From NCBI RefSeq assembly GCF_020178975.1, contig NZ_JAHXBU010000092.1, forward strand, positions 1 to 64,000: a DNA stretch of 64,000 bases, in the 5' to 3' direction. Origin of the DNA: Cesiribacter sp. SM1 (GTDB lineage Bacteria > Bacteroidota > Bacteroidia > Cytophagales > Cyclobacteriaceae). The notes beneath the pieces were generated by a model. That model ran no database searches and was not told the origin of the DNA. It saw only the letters and a program-made list of their open reading frames with translations. The position numbers and the translations under genes are program-made. This document shows, piece after piece, positions 25,603 through 34,806 of the stretch (its first letter is position 1; the number at the start of each line of letters is the position of its first letter).

Positions 25603-26676
25603 TTACTCCAGCTTTAGCAGACCCTGTGATACTCCTGCCAGATTTGCCATTCTGTACAACACTCTAGCCCCCACATTTCCATTCCATTCACTTTCGCCGG
25701 GCGCCACTTCACATAAATCGAAGCCTACAATGGTTCTGCCACTTCTCACTACAGCTTCTATCAGGTACATGGCTTCTTCGTATTCAAATCCGCCGGGTAC
25801 TGGTGTTCCGGTACCGGGGCAAAGTTTAGGGTCCAGTCCGTCAATATCAAAGCTGATATATACCTTATCAGGCAACTGCTCTATAATTTCTGAAACCAGG
25901 TTATGCCAGCTTTTACCTTTATAAGCTTCCTGCTTCAGGTAGCGGTCATAGAATATGCTTACTCGGGTGCTGTTTTTTCTTGCAACCTCCACCTCTTCTC
26001 CGCAAATGTCGCGTATGCCAACCTGCACCAGTTTATTTACTCCTTCTATCTGTAATGCATTATACATAATGGAAGCATGCGAATAGCTGAAACCTTCGTA
26101 TGCTATCCTTAGGTCGGCATGGGCATCTAGCTGTAGTATGCCAAATCCATCTTTATGATAAGCTGCCAGTGCCCGCATCAAACCTAATGGGGTGCTGTGG
26201 TCACCACCTAACACTGCAGGGATTTTTCCCGCTTCCAACAGCTGCTCTGCCTGTGCCTGTACCCAGTCACACATCTCGCCGGAGGCCGCATTCACCAGGG
26301 TGGGCACCTGCTGTACTTCTGTTGGCTGCTCTGCTACGTTCTGGTTTTCGAGTGCTTCTATATACAGTTCAGACTTTTCCCTTAAGGAGGTACTTCTCTC
26401 CAGCAACTGCTCTGGTATGGGCAGCATGCTGATCCCCATCTGCCAGGCGTCGGCTATGTCGGGCTGGTAAAGGTCTAGTTGCGGACTGGCCTGCAAAACT
26501 GCTTCCGGTCCCTGTGCTGTTCCGGCACCATAAGAAACAGTAACCTCCCAGGGTACGGGTATAACTACAATGCTGGCATGTTCGGGGCTGAATGGTAAAC
26601 CAAACAGGCTGCCCAAAGCACCTACTCCGTTAGGATTAAATTGCTGTATTACTTCTTCCTTTGTTCTGGATTTCAT
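25603..26676 (-). CDS. Arginase/agmatinase-family ureohydrolase
   Basis: A 357-residue binuclear-manganese hydrolase of guanidino compounds. Metal ligands are all visible: GGDHS (about 174-178), DAHADL (about 201-206) and SFDIDGLDP (about 262-270). The Bacteroidota-type insertion between about 110 and 165 makes it longer than E. coli SpeB. Agmatine, arginine or formimidoylglutamate could be the substrate; sequence alone does not decide. The ATG at 26676 gives MKSRTKEEV; the earlier frame start lies inside the upstream gene. It follows sixA by 13 bp and is probably co-transcribed with it. Confidence 0.88.
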   Translation of the reverse strand: MKSRTKEEVIQQFNPNGVGALGSLFGLPFSPEHASIVVIPVPWEVTVSYGAGTAQGPEAVLQASPQLDLYQPDIADAWQMGISMLPIPEQLLERSTSLREKSELYIEALENQNVAEQPTEVQQVPTLVNAASGEMCDWVQAQAEQLLEAGKIPAVLGGDHSTPLGLMRALAAYHKDGFGILQLDAHADLRIAYEGFSYSHASIMYNALQIEGVNKLVQVGIRDICGEEVEVARKNSTRVSIFYDRYLKQEAYKGKSWHNLVSEIIEQLPDKVYISFDIDGLDPKLCPGTGTPVPGGFEYEEAMYLIEAVVRSGRTIVGFDLCEVAPGESEWNGNVGARVLYRMANLAGVSQGLLKLE

Positions 26677-26689
26677 ATTATATAAAGTA

Positions 26690-27199
26690 TCAGGCCTGCA
26701 CAAAATTAGCAGGAGACATGTATTCTTTCAAGGTCATGGTTCCGGCCGATAGCTGCGACCATTTATTGAGCTCATCAGAAGTTGTTAACAATAAAACACC
26801 ACATGGTTCTAACTCTTCTACGATACTTCCTGTTAGGTATTCAGCCAGGTAGGTAAGTATGGGGTTATGCCCAACTATGTATACCCGTTCAAGATTTTCT
26901 TCCAGGTTTGTAAGGAGCGAAAACATAATTCTTACCGATGATTCATAGATATCATCAGAAAAAATTATTTCTTGCTGCGGTTTTAATATTTTCTCTCCCA
27001 GAAGTTCAGCAGTTTGCCTGCCTCTTGCACTTGTACTACTAAATAAAGCATCGGCAGTTAAGTTCCTGGACTTTAAATGATTAGCCAGCTGCATGGCACG
27101 CACGGCGCCGCTCTCTGTCAGTTCTCTGTCTGCATCCGTCTGACCACGATAAGCAGGGTTGGCCTCAGAGTGGCGAATGAGTAATAGTTCTTTATTCAT
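26690..27199 (-). CDS. sixA: Histidine phosphatase SixA-like
   Basis: A 169-residue member of the histidine phosphatase superfamily. LLIRHSEANP near the N-terminus carries the phospho-accepting His, and VYIVGHNPILTYL (about 105-117) carries the second His. The short length fits SixA, which dephosphorylates phosphohistidine in E. coli signalling proteins. In Bacteroidota the true substrate is not known, and a small-molecule phosphatase is an alternative. It is divergent from topA across 122 bp and lies directly upstream of the ureohydrolase. Confidence 0.88.
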   Translation of the reverse strand: MNKELLLIRHSEANPAYRGQTDADRELTESGAVRAMQLANHLKSRNLTADALFSSTSARGRQTAELLGEKILKPQQEIIFSDDIYESSVRIMFSLLTNLEENLERVYIVGHNPILTYLAEYLTGSIVEELEPCGVLLLTTSDELNKWSQLSAGTMTLKEYMSPANFVQA

Positions 27200-27266
27200 T
27201 TCGGTAAATGGAAATAATTTTCAGAAGTTTGGGTTTATTGTCTGTAGCAGTGCCTACCGACAGTAC

Positions 27267-27296
27267 TTGCAAATAAGTGTATAAGTTAGATATTTG
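27267..27296 (+). promoter_or_regulatory. Candidate promoter of topA
   Basis: TTG at 27267-27269 and GATATTTG at 27289-27296 are 19 bp apart. The second is one base from TAnnTTTG, and the ATG of topA follows 25 bp later. Confidence 0.4.
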
Positions 27297-27321
27297 AAGA
27301 ATCGTAAGAATATTTTTTACT

Positions 27322-29673
27322 ATGGCCAAAAATTTAGTGATTGTAGAGTCACCGGCGAAAGCCAAAACTATAGAAGGATACTTAGGTAATGAATTCAAGG
27401 TTGCCTCCAGCTATGGGCATGTTCGAGACCTGCCTAAAGATGACATGGCCATTGATATTGCCAATGGATTTAATCCTACCTATGAGATAAGTAATGATAA
27501 AAAGGACATAATCAAGCAGTTAAAGAAGCTGGCCAAAGAAGCAGAAAACATATTCCTGGCAAGTGACGATGACCGCGAAGGTGAAGCCATCAGCTGGCAC
27601 CTGAAGGAAACCCTGGATCTGAAAGATCAGAACACCAAACGTATTGTGTTTCATGAGATTACCAAAAAAGCCATTCAACAGGCTCTTAGTAATCCACGCA
27701 CCATTGACCTGGACCTGGTTAATGCACAGCAGGCACGCCGTATTCTGGACAGGCTGGTTGGTTTTGAGCTATCGCCTGTATTATGGAAAAAAGTACGGAA
27801 AGGTTTATCAGCAGGCCGGGTACAATCGGTTGCTGTACGCCTGGTGGTAGACAGGGAGCGTGAAATCGATAAACACCAGAGCACCTCTAACTACAGAGTA
27901 ACAGCTCTTTTCAGCTTGCCAGAGGGCAAAACACTTTCGGCAGAACTGAATGATCGCTTCAATACCCTGGAAGAGGCACGTGCGTTTCTGGATAGCTGTA
28001 AGGGTGCCGCTTACCAGATAGATAAGCTGGAGAAAAAGCCTGTTAAAAAGTCGCCGGCTGCACCCTTTACCACCTCTACCCTTCAGCAGGAAGCTTCGCG
28101 CAAGCTTGGCTATTCTGTTAGCAGAACCATGTCGCTGGCGCAGCGCCTGTACGAGTCAGGTAAAATCTCCTATATGCGTACCGACTCTACGAGTTTATCT
28201 GAAGAAGCACAACAAAATGCTTCTGCCGTGATCCGCAGTGAGTGGGGAGATAAATACTCTCATACCAGGCAGTACAAAACCAAGAGCCAGTCGGCGCAGG
28301 AGGCACACGAAGCCATTCGCCCTACAGATTTCAGCCAGCAGGTGGCCAGCAGCGATAATGCGGAGCAGCGCCTGTATGAACTGATCTGGAAAAGAGCCAT
28401 AGCCTCTCAGATGGCCGATGCACAACTGGAGCGTACTAATGTTCGCATTGCCATCCAGACAGCTGCCGGTAAAACCCTGGCATCAGCCAATTCGGCAGGA
28501 TCTTATTTCACAGCTACCGGCGAGGTAGTTAAGTTTGATGGTTTCCTGAAGGTTTATATAGAATCTACCGACGAGGAAGCTGAAGACGGTGAACAAAAAG
28601 GTGTGTTACCTCCCCTGAATGAAGGGCAGATGCTAAGCTCACGCCACCTGAAGGCACGAGAAACGTTTAGCAGGCCACCTGCAAGATATACTGAAGCCTC
28701 TCTGGTTAAAAAACTGGAGGAGATGGGGATTGGCAGGCCTTCTACTTACGCACCTACCATTTCTACCATTCAAAAGCGTGAGTACGTAATTAAGGAAGAG
28801 CGCCCGGGCAAGGAAAGAGAGTACCAGGAGCTTTACCTTGAAAAGGATAATTTACGCCAGGAGAGTAAAACAGAGATAACGGGGGCAGAAAAAAATAAAC
28901 TTTTCCCTACCAACCTGGCTATGGTTGTAAATGATTTCCTGGTTACCAATTTTCCTAATGTAATTGACTACTCTTTTACTGCCCGTGTAGAAAAAGAGTT
29001 TGATGAGATTGCCCAGGGCAATGAGGAATGGAGCAAGATGATTGGCCGTTTCTATGGAAACTTCCATCAGAAGGTAGAAAACACTGAAAACATAGAACGT
29101 GCTTCTGTTAATACGTTACGCGAACTGGGAACAGATCCAAAAACCGGCCTTACAGTGTACGCTCGCTTAGGCAAGTTTGGCCCAATTGTACAGCTGGGCG
29201 AAGCCACTGAGGAAGAAAAGCCGCAGTATGCAAGTCTTCGAAAAGGCCAGTACCTGGAGAGCATTTCGCTGGATGAAGCACTTGAGCTGTTTAAACTTCC
29301 CAGAACAGTAGGCGAACTTGAAGGGAAAACCATTACTGCTGCCATAGGCCGCTTTGGACCTTACCTACGCCACAACAATAAGTTCTACAGTTTAGGTAAG
29401 AATATGGATCCTTTAACTGTAGATGAGGAAACAGCTATAAACCTGATTAAGGAAAAACAGGAGGCTGATGCTAAAAAAGTAATCAAGCTTTTTGAAGAAA
29501 ACGCCGAAGTACAGGTACTGCAGGGGCGTTATGGGCCATACATTAAAGTAGGATCTAAAAATGTGAAGATCCCTAAAGACAGAGAGCCTGAAAGTCTCAC
29601 CTTACATGACTGCCTTACACTGGCAGAGCAGACACCGGAGAAAAAAGGCCGTAAATTTGCGAAGAAGAAATAG
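27322..29673 (+). CDS. topA: DNA topoisomerase I (type IA)
   Basis: A 783-residue type IA topoisomerase that relaxes negative supercoils. The Toprim domain starts at the N-terminus (VIVESPAKAKTIEGYLG, then DDDREGEAISWHL near 84-96). The catalytic Tyr is in ISYMRTDS at about 284. The C-terminus has three repeats with GKFGPIVQLGE, GRFGPYLRHN and GRYGPYIKVG instead of the zinc ribbons of the E. coli enzyme, as in other Bacteroidota. It ends with a Lys-rich tail and is followed by a strong terminator. The start at 27322 fits the expected MAKNLVIVESP beginning. Confidence 0.98.
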   Translation: MAKNLVIVESPAKAKTIEGYLGNEFKVASSYGHVRDLPKDDMAIDIANGFNPTYEISNDKKDIIKQLKKLAKEAENIFLASDDDREGEAISWHLKETLDLKDQNTKRIVFHEITKKAIQQALSNPRTIDLDLVNAQQARRILDRLVGFELSPVLWKKVRKGLSAGRVQSVAVRLVVDREREIDKHQSTSNYRVTALFSLPEGKTLSAELNDRFNTLEEARAFLDSCKGAAYQIDKLEKKPVKKSPAAPFTTSTLQQEASRKLGYSVSRTMSLAQRLYESGKISYMRTDSTSLSEEAQQNASAVIRSEWGDKYSHTRQYKTKSQSAQEAHEAIRPTDFSQQVASSDNAEQRLYELIWKRAIASQMADAQLERTNVRIAIQTAAGKTLASANSAGSYFTATGEVVKFDGFLKVYIESTDEEAEDGEQKGVLPPLNEGQMLSSRHLKARETFSRPPARYTEASLVKKLEEMGIGRPSTYAPTISTIQKREYVIKEERPGKEREYQELYLEKDNLRQESKTEITGAEKNKLFPTNLAMVVNDFLVTNFPNVIDYSFTARVEKEFDEIAQGNEEWSKMIGRFYGNFHQKVENTENIERASVNTLRELGTDPKTGLTVYARLGKFGPIVQLGEATEEEKPQYASLRKGQYLESISLDEALELFKLPRTVGELEGKTITAAIGRFGPYLRHNNKFYSLGKNMDPLTVDEETAINLIKEKQEADAKKVIKLFEENAEVQVLQGRYGPYIKVGSKNVKIPKDREPESLTLHDCLTLAEQTPEKKGRKFAKKK

Positions 29674-29680
29674 ACTTGAT

Positions 29681-29712
29681 AAAGCCTCTGCTAAACAGCA
29701 GAGGCTTTTTTT
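29681..29712 (+). terminator. Rho-independent terminator of topA
   Basis: AGCCTCTGCT and AGCAGAGGCT pair around a short A-rich loop and are followed by T7. Confidence 0.94.
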
Positions 29713-29870
29713 AATCATATTTGTGAGGCGCTAAAATCCAAAAAAACGCTAACTTATAATATAACTTTTTCTTTAAATTAATTCATTTTATTACTCCTGC
29801 CAGCTTCCAGAGCATTAAAATGTTTAATATAGGTGCATAAGTTTAGTTATCACGCTTAACGCCTCCTCCC

Positions 29871-32261
29871 ATGTTATCATTTTTGAAAACTGTTCTGCGC
29901 CTGAACAGCATCAAGGGCAATATAGTACTTGCCCTTATAGCTATGGGTTCCATTACCCTGTTACTGATTGGATTTAATTTTTGGATTTCAGAACAGCTCA
30001 ACAATTCACGCTTAGTACTCCATCAGCAGCTACAGCCCCTTAAATCATCTGTTGCGCGTATAAATTCAAATCTGAACAAAAGCATGCTGCTCATCAGTGT
30101 CTCACTCGCAACAGAAAGTTCAGAAACAACAAATGACTGGAGAGAACTTTGGGAATATAATCTCCAGCCTGACATTGAAGAGATTAATGTATGTTGTAAC
30201 CATACCGTTAATGCAAAGCTGAGTAATGACATCAATTTACTTAGTGAGCAGATAAAAGAGATCTATGATGCACAGCATCAATTTTTGACTAAACTACAAC
30301 AGCGAAATTCAATAATCTCTCCGGCAGATGCTACTCCGGTTCTTACTGGCAATAATGGAGTTAAGGCTTTGAATTACCAGGAGATGAGCCAGTTGAACTC
30401 ACGTGCAGAGGCGCTAATGTCGCTCCTCACTACCAACACAGACCAGCAGATAGAAGATGAACAGCAAAAGCAACAAGAGTACCTAGATTACCTTTCTTAT
30501 GTGTCACTCTCACTTTTAGCCCTCTGTTTTTTGGCTGGTGTGGGTTTAGCCTATTATTTAGTAGCCCAGGTTACGCGCAGCCTCTACAGGATCAGGCGAT
30601 CTGTTAAAGAACTTAGCGCAGGCAACATACCAGCAGTTATTGAGCAAAGCCGCAATGAGACCAGCCAGATTACCCATGAATTAAGCAAGTTAACCGAACA
30701 CCTGAGGGCAGTACAGGAATTTGCAGTACAGGTTGGCCAGGGAAAGTTCGATAATGAGGTAGAAGTATTTAACAGGCAGGGCGAACTGGGTAAAAGCCTT
30801 GCTGGCATGCGCGATAGTTTATTTAAAGTAGCTAAAGAAGATCAGCAACGCAATTGGGTGAACGAAGGCTTTACGCTCTTCGGAGACATTTTAAGAACCC
30901 ACAACAGTTCCATCAATGCACTATGTGATGCTTTTATCTCAAATCTTGTAAAATATGTAGGTGCTAACCATGGGGCCATCTTTGTAACTGCTAGGAGTGA
31001 AACCCAACAGCAGGATGTACTCACCATGGTATCCAGCTATGCCTATGACCGAAAAAAATATCTGCAAAAAGAGATATTATTGGGAGAAGGATTGTGTGGG
31101 CAGGCCTGGCAGGAACAAAGTATTATTCATATTGATGATGTTCCCGAAGAATATGTACAGGTGCGCTCGGGTTTGGGTGGCGCTAACCCAACAGAAGTGC
31201 TGGTGGTGCCTCTTATCACTAATGAACAGGTTCAGGGCGTATTGGAAATGGCATCATTCAAAAGTCTTGAACCTCATCAGGTTGAATTTATCAGTAAGAT
31301 AGCAGAGAACCTGGCTGCTGCTGTTGCATCTACCAGGACGAATGAGAAAACACATCTGTTGCTGGAGAAATTTCAGGAGATGACCGAAGAGCTACGGGCA
31401 CAGGAAGAAGAGATGCGGCAGAATATGGAGGAACTACAGGCTACCCAGGAGGAAATGAGCCGTGCTAAATCAGAAATAGAAAGAAAAGAGCATAACCTGA
31501 ACTCAGTGATCAACAATACACCTGATACTATATTTGCCCTGGATGAGGAGTATAGGATTACAGTTGTAAACAAAGTACTCTCTGATAAATACAGGGGTAT
31601 GGGCATAATTCTGGAGGAAGGCACCCTTATCAAAGATGTATTGCCTAAATCGGCCTGGGAGGTTTGGAAGCCCCGCTATGACCGTGCGCTTGCCGGAGAG
31701 CAGTACTCTATCGTTCAGGAAAGCTCTGGCGCAGTGGGTAAACGTTACTCCCAAACATACCATAACCCTATCAGAAATGAGAACGGAAATATAGTTGGGG
31801 TGTCTGTTATTTCCAGAGATGTAACAGATACGGTTCTGGCGCAGCAGGAGGCAGATTTTAAGCGCTTTATTGTTAACAGCCTCATAGATAATACTGATGA
31901 TACCTATTTTGCCATTGACTGCAGTTACAAAATACTGATAGCAAATAAAACCCTAAGGGAACGTTATGCCCAGTCGAATATAAGCCTGGAGGAAGGCGAT
32001 AATATATTTGATAAACTTCCTGCCGATCAGCATGCAAGCTGGAAGGATCGCTACGACAGGGCATTAGCAGGTGAATCCTTCGTGATGGTTACTGAACGCC
32101 CCCTGAAAGACAAAGTGCTTACTATTGAAGTACATCATCAGCCTATCATCGATGCCGGTGGGAAAGTGATCGGGGCTATTGTTTCTTCTAAAGATATTAC
32201 CCGCTGGAAAGCGGCCCTGGCAGGAAAAGATGAAACAAAGCAGCAGGACCTAGGGAAGTGA
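29871..32261 (+). CDS. Membrane HAMP-GAF-PAS-PAS signalling protein without kinase domain
   Basis: A 796-residue inner-membrane receptor. Membrane segments lie at about 19-41 and 207-233 and enclose a periplasmic helical sensor of about 165 residues with two adjacent Cys (near 107-108). A HAMP domain follows (about 234-290), then a GAF domain (about 325-485; LVKYVGANHGAIFV and VVPLITNEQVQGVLEMASF), a glutamate-rich coiled coil (about 495-545; MTEELRAQEEEMRQNMEELQ) and two PAS domains that resemble each other (PRYDRALAGE and DRYDRALAGE). The protein stops after the second PAS, with no HisKA, HATPase, GGDEF or MCP domain. It may pass its signal by contact with another protein. Stop and terminator are normal, so truncation is not evident. 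Confidence 0.88.
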   Translation: MLSFLKTVLRLNSIKGNIVLALIAMGSITLLLIGFNFWISEQLNNSRLVLHQQLQPLKSSVARINSNLNKSMLLISVSLATESSETTNDWRELWEYNLQPDIEEINVCCNHTVNAKLSNDINLLSEQIKEIYDAQHQFLTKLQQRNSIISPADATPVLTGNNGVKALNYQEMSQLNSRAEALMSLLTTNTDQQIEDEQQKQQEYLDYLSYVSLSLLALCFLAGVGLAYYLVAQVTRSLYRIRRSVKELSAGNIPAVIEQSRNETSQITHELSKLTEHLRAVQEFAVQVGQGKFDNEVEVFNRQGELGKSLAGMRDSLFKVAKEDQQRNWVNEGFTLFGDILRTHNSSINALCDAFISNLVKYVGANHGAIFVTARSETQQQDVLTMVSSYAYDRKKYLQKEILLGEGLCGQAWQEQSIIHIDDVPEEYVQVRSGLGGANPTEVLVVPLITNEQVQGVLEMASFKSLEPHQVEFISKIAENLAAAVASTRTNEKTHLLLEKFQEMTEELRAQEEEMRQNMEELQATQEEMSRAKSEIERKEHNLNSVINNTPDTIFALDEEYRITVVNKVLSDKYRGMGIILEEGTLIKDVLPKSAWEVWKPRYDRALAGEQYSIVQESSGAVGKRYSQTYHNPIRNENGNIVGVSVISRDVTDTVLAQQEADFKRFIVNSLIDNTDDTYFAIDCSYKILIANKTLRERYAQSNISLEEGDNIFDKLPADQHASWKDRYDRALAGESFVMVTERPLKDKVLTIEVHHQPIIDAGGKVIGAIVSSKDITRWKAALAGKDETKQQDLGK

Positions 32262-32338
32262 TGCTGGCCGGTTGGCGATTGAAGGCTAAACAGCTGAAGA
32301 AGTGATGATTCGTCCGTAACAAATAGCTGGTTTTCTTA

Positions 32339-32366
32339 AACCTCCCTGTCCCGGGGAGGTTTTTTA
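32339..32366 (+). terminator. Rho-independent terminator of the GAF/PAS receptor gene
   Basis: AACCTCCC and GGGAGGTT pair, followed by TTTTT. It ends only 3 bp before the next ATG, so the sirtuin gene either uses a promoter inside this region or depends on readthrough. Confidence 0.85.
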
Positions 32367-32369
32367 TTT

Positions 32370-33077
32370 ATGGATAAGAAAAAAGTTGTTGTACTCACAG
32401 GCGCTGGCATAAGTGCTGAAAGCGGCATTCCTACTTTCAGAGATGCAAACGGACTTTGGGAAGGCCACAATGTAGAAGACGTTGCCACACCACAGGCCTG
32501 GACCCGGGATCCGGAACTGGTGCTTGAATTTTATAACCAGAGACGCAAAGCAGCCAGGGATGTAAAGCCAAATGAAGGGCATAAAGCGCTGGCTGAGCTG
32601 GAAAAACATTTCCAGGTGACCATCATCACCCAAAACATAGATAACCTGCATGAAAAAGCCGGAAGCAGCCGTGTACTCCATTTGCACGGAGAGCTTTTCA
32701 AGAGCAGAAGCACTGCAGATGAATCGCTGCTCTATGATATGGACAGCTGGGAGCTGAACATGGGCGATTGTTGTGAAAAGGGCTCACAACTTCGTCCGCA
32801 CGTGGTGTGGTTTGGCGAGGCTGTGCCAATGATGGAGCCTGCTATAGCGGAAACAGCTGAAGCTGACATTTTTATGGTAGTGGGCACCTCCATGCAGGTA
32901 TATCCGGCTGCCAGCCTGTTGTACTATGTAGAGGATCATGTTCCTAAATACATCATCGACCCGAAGCTACCTTTGGTTCACCAGCGCCCCAATCTGCATA
33001 TGGTAGAGGCAAAGGCATCTGTAGGTGTGCCAAAGGTATGCAGGGAGTTAATAGAAAAGCATGCAGGAAAAGGCTGA
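32370..33077 (+). CDS. cobB: NAD-dependent protein deacylase (sirtuin, class III-like)
   Basis: A 235-residue Sir2 enzyme that removes acyl groups from lysines using NAD. GAGISAESGIPTFRD (11-25) and TQNIDNLHEKAG (87-98) bind NAD, and His106 in LHLHGELF is the catalytic base. FYNQRR (54-59) gives the Tyr55-x-x-Arg58 pair that in SIRT5 and CobB favours succinyl- and malonyl-lysine. The first zinc Cys pair after HGELF is missing; only an adjacent Cys-Cys remains in GDCCEKGSQLRPHVV. I recall the same loss in related Bacteroidota sirtuins, so it is probably active. The cobB name is by similarity. Confidence 0.92.
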   Translation: MDKKKVVVLTGAGISAESGIPTFRDANGLWEGHNVEDVATPQAWTRDPELVLEFYNQRRKAARDVKPNEGHKALAELEKHFQVTIITQNIDNLHEKAGSSRVLHLHGELFKSRSTADESLLYDMDSWELNMGDCCEKGSQLRPHVVWFGEAVPMMEPAIAETAEADIFMVVGTSMQVYPAASLLYYVEDHVPKYIIDPKLPLVHQRPNLHMVEAKASVGVPKVCRELIEKHAGKG

Positions 33078-33081
33078 TGCA

Positions 33082-34155
33082 TTACCACGCCAGGAGTGAT
33101 AAATCCCAGCCTCGCTCCTGCCTGTAACTCAGGTAGCCCCGCTCAACTTCAAGGGGTGCTGGCAGGTTATTTGTGTAAAGTTTTCCTGTTCCCAGCCCCT
33201 GTGGCAAATCAGGAGCATATTGGGCAGTAAATTGTGCAATGGCATTAAGCCCTATATTTGATTCCAGTGCTGAGGTGATCCACCAGCCAATATTACGCTC
33301 CTCTGCCAGCTGTATCCATTCACGGGTAGCAGCCAGTCCGCCAAGCAGGCTGGGTTTTAATATGATGTAAGGGGGCCTAAGTATATCCAGAAGTTCCTGT
33401 TTTTTCTGAAAAGCGGTAATGCCGATCAGTTCCTCATCGAGCGCAACAGGTACAGGCGAGCTTTTGCACAGACTCTGCATGGCTGCATATTGCCCCTGCC
33501 GGATCGGTTGTTCAATAGAATGTAAATCCCATGCAGCCAGCTGCTCCAGTTTGCTTTGTGCTTCCGACGGACTAAAGGCACCATTGGCATCAACCCTTAT
33601 CACCAGCTCTTCTGCTCCATACTGGCTCCTGATGTACTCCAGCAGGCTTAGCTCTTCTCTAAAATCGATGGCACCTATCTTTAGCTTCAGGCATCTGTAG
33701 CCCTCCTGCATTTTATCATCGATTCTTTCTTTCATGGTGGCCCTGTCGGCCATCCAGATAAGACCATTGATAGGTATAGAGCTGTTTCCGGCAGAAAAGC
33801 TGTTCCTGAACAAAATTTTTTCGCCCCCACCCAGCCAGTCGAGGTAGGCAGTTTCCAGTGCAAAGCGGATAGAAGCAACACCCTCTGCAGCAAGCTCTGC
33901 CAGTCTGTAGGCTTCCTCCTGGTTTTGTGGCATTGGTTTGGATTCCAGGTTTTTAAGTACCTGTGGCCAGTATTGATCCAGATCTGTACCTTCGGGACTT
34001 AACCCTGCCAAAGGACCCGCCTCTCCTATGCCTGATGTACCATTTGCATCCACGCGGATAAACCAGGAATCTTTAAAATGTAAAACTCCGCGTGAAGTTC
34101 CTGCTGAGAAATAGAATTGAAGCTTGTGTTTTCTTACTTTTGCAGAAATTTGCAT
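33082..34155 (-). CDS. menC: o-Succinylbenzoate synthase (enolase superfamily)
   Basis: A 357-residue enolase-superfamily enzyme expected to dehydrate SHCHC to o-succinylbenzoate in menaquinone synthesis. CLKLKIGAIDF carries the KxK catalytic Lys. RVDANGAFSP, SIEQPI and ALDEELIG supply the three metal-binding acids (Asp, Glu, Asp), and ILKPSLLGG supplies the second catalytic Lys. WWITSALESNIGLNAIAQ near 290-307 is typical of MenC rather than of dipeptide epimerases. No other men genes are in the window. It is convergent with the sirtuin gene (4 bp between stops) and divergent from ppa. Confidence 0.9.
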   Translation of the reverse strand: MQISAKVRKHKLQFYFSAGTSRGVLHFKDSWFIRVDANGTSGIGEAGPLAGLSPEGTDLDQYWPQVLKNLESKPMPQNQEEAYRLAELAAEGVASIRFALETAYLDWLGGGEKILFRNSFSAGNSSIPINGLIWMADRATMKERIDDKMQEGYRCLKLKIGAIDFREELSLLEYIRSQYGAEELVIRVDANGAFSPSEAQSKLEQLAAWDLHSIEQPIRQGQYAAMQSLCKSSPVPVALDEELIGITAFQKKQELLDILRPPYIILKPSLLGGLAATREWIQLAEERNIGWWITSALESNIGLNAIAQFTAQYAPDLPQGLGTGKLYTNNLPAPLEVERGYLSYRQERGWDLSLLAW

Positions 34156-34174
34156 AGGGGTAATTGAATATAAA

Positions 34175-34192
34175 GGTTGAGAAGCCTCAACC
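34175..34192. repeat. Perfect inverted repeat in the menC-ppa intergenic region
   Basis: GGTTGAG and CTCAACC flank AAGC in the 88-bp divergent region, 20 bp from the menC ATG. It could be an operator or an mRNA-leader hairpin; there is no T-run for termination. Confidence 0.4.
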
Positions 34193-34243
34193 AGATTGCC
34201 ATCTATCAGTTATACAAAGGTTATATTAATTAAATAAAAACAG

Positions 34244-34768
34244 ATGGATCAACAGAAAGACTTTACCATTGATGTAATGGTTGAAATTCCAAAAGGTAGC
34301 AGAAATAAATACGAATATGATTATGAGCGTAAAATGATCCGCTACGACCGGATGATTTTTTCATCAATGCACTACCCTAGTGACTATGGTTTCTTTCTGG
34401 AGACTTTGGGCGAAGATGGTGATGCCCTGGATGCCCTGGTGCTGGTATCAGAACCAACATTTCCGGGTTGTGTGATTGAGGTGCGTCCCATTGGTGTTTT
34501 CTATATGACAGATGAAAAGGGTCCGGATGCCAAGATTCTTTGCGTACCAAAAAGCGATCCTATCTGGAATAAATTTTTCTCACTTGAAGAAATAAACGTT
34601 CACCTCAAGAATGAGATCGAACATTTCTTCCAGGTGTACAAAGACCTGGAAAAGAAAAAAGTAGGTATCGAGGGCTGGGGCAACAAAGAAGAGGCGCTAA
34701 GCCTGATCAAACAGGCTCAGGATCGTTATTATAATCAGCAAAAGTCTGATCAAAAAAGACCAGCTTAA
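34244..34768 (+). CDS. ppa: Soluble inorganic pyrophosphatase (family I)
   Basis: A 174-residue enzyme that hydrolyses pyrophosphate and pulls biosynthetic reactions forward. Family I residues are visible: VEIPKGSRNKYEYDYE (about 15-30), HYPSDYGFFLETLGEDGDALDALVL with the D-x-D-x-x-D metal site near 58-70, and DAKILCVP. Length matches bacterial enzymes. It is transcribed divergently from menC, and its stop lies in a small hairpin before queA. Confidence 0.97.
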   Translation: MDQQKDFTIDVMVEIPKGSRNKYEYDYERKMIRYDRMIFSSMHYPSDYGFFLETLGEDGDALDALVLVSEPTFPGCVIEVRPIGVFYMTDEKGPDAKILCVPKSDPIWNKFFSLEEINVHLKNEIEHFFQVYKDLEKKKVGIEGWGNKEEALSLIKQAQDRYYNQQKSDQKRPA

Positions 34769-34779
34769 TTTTAGCTGGT
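34759..34779 (+). other. Hairpin between ppa and queA
   Basis: ACCAGCT and AGCTGGT form a perfect 7-bp stem that spans the ppa stop codon. No T-run follows, so it is probably an mRNA stability or weak attenuation element rather than a full terminator. Confidence 0.4.
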
Positions 34780-34806
34780 ATAAACGCTGTGCATCAACTT
34801 TATGAA

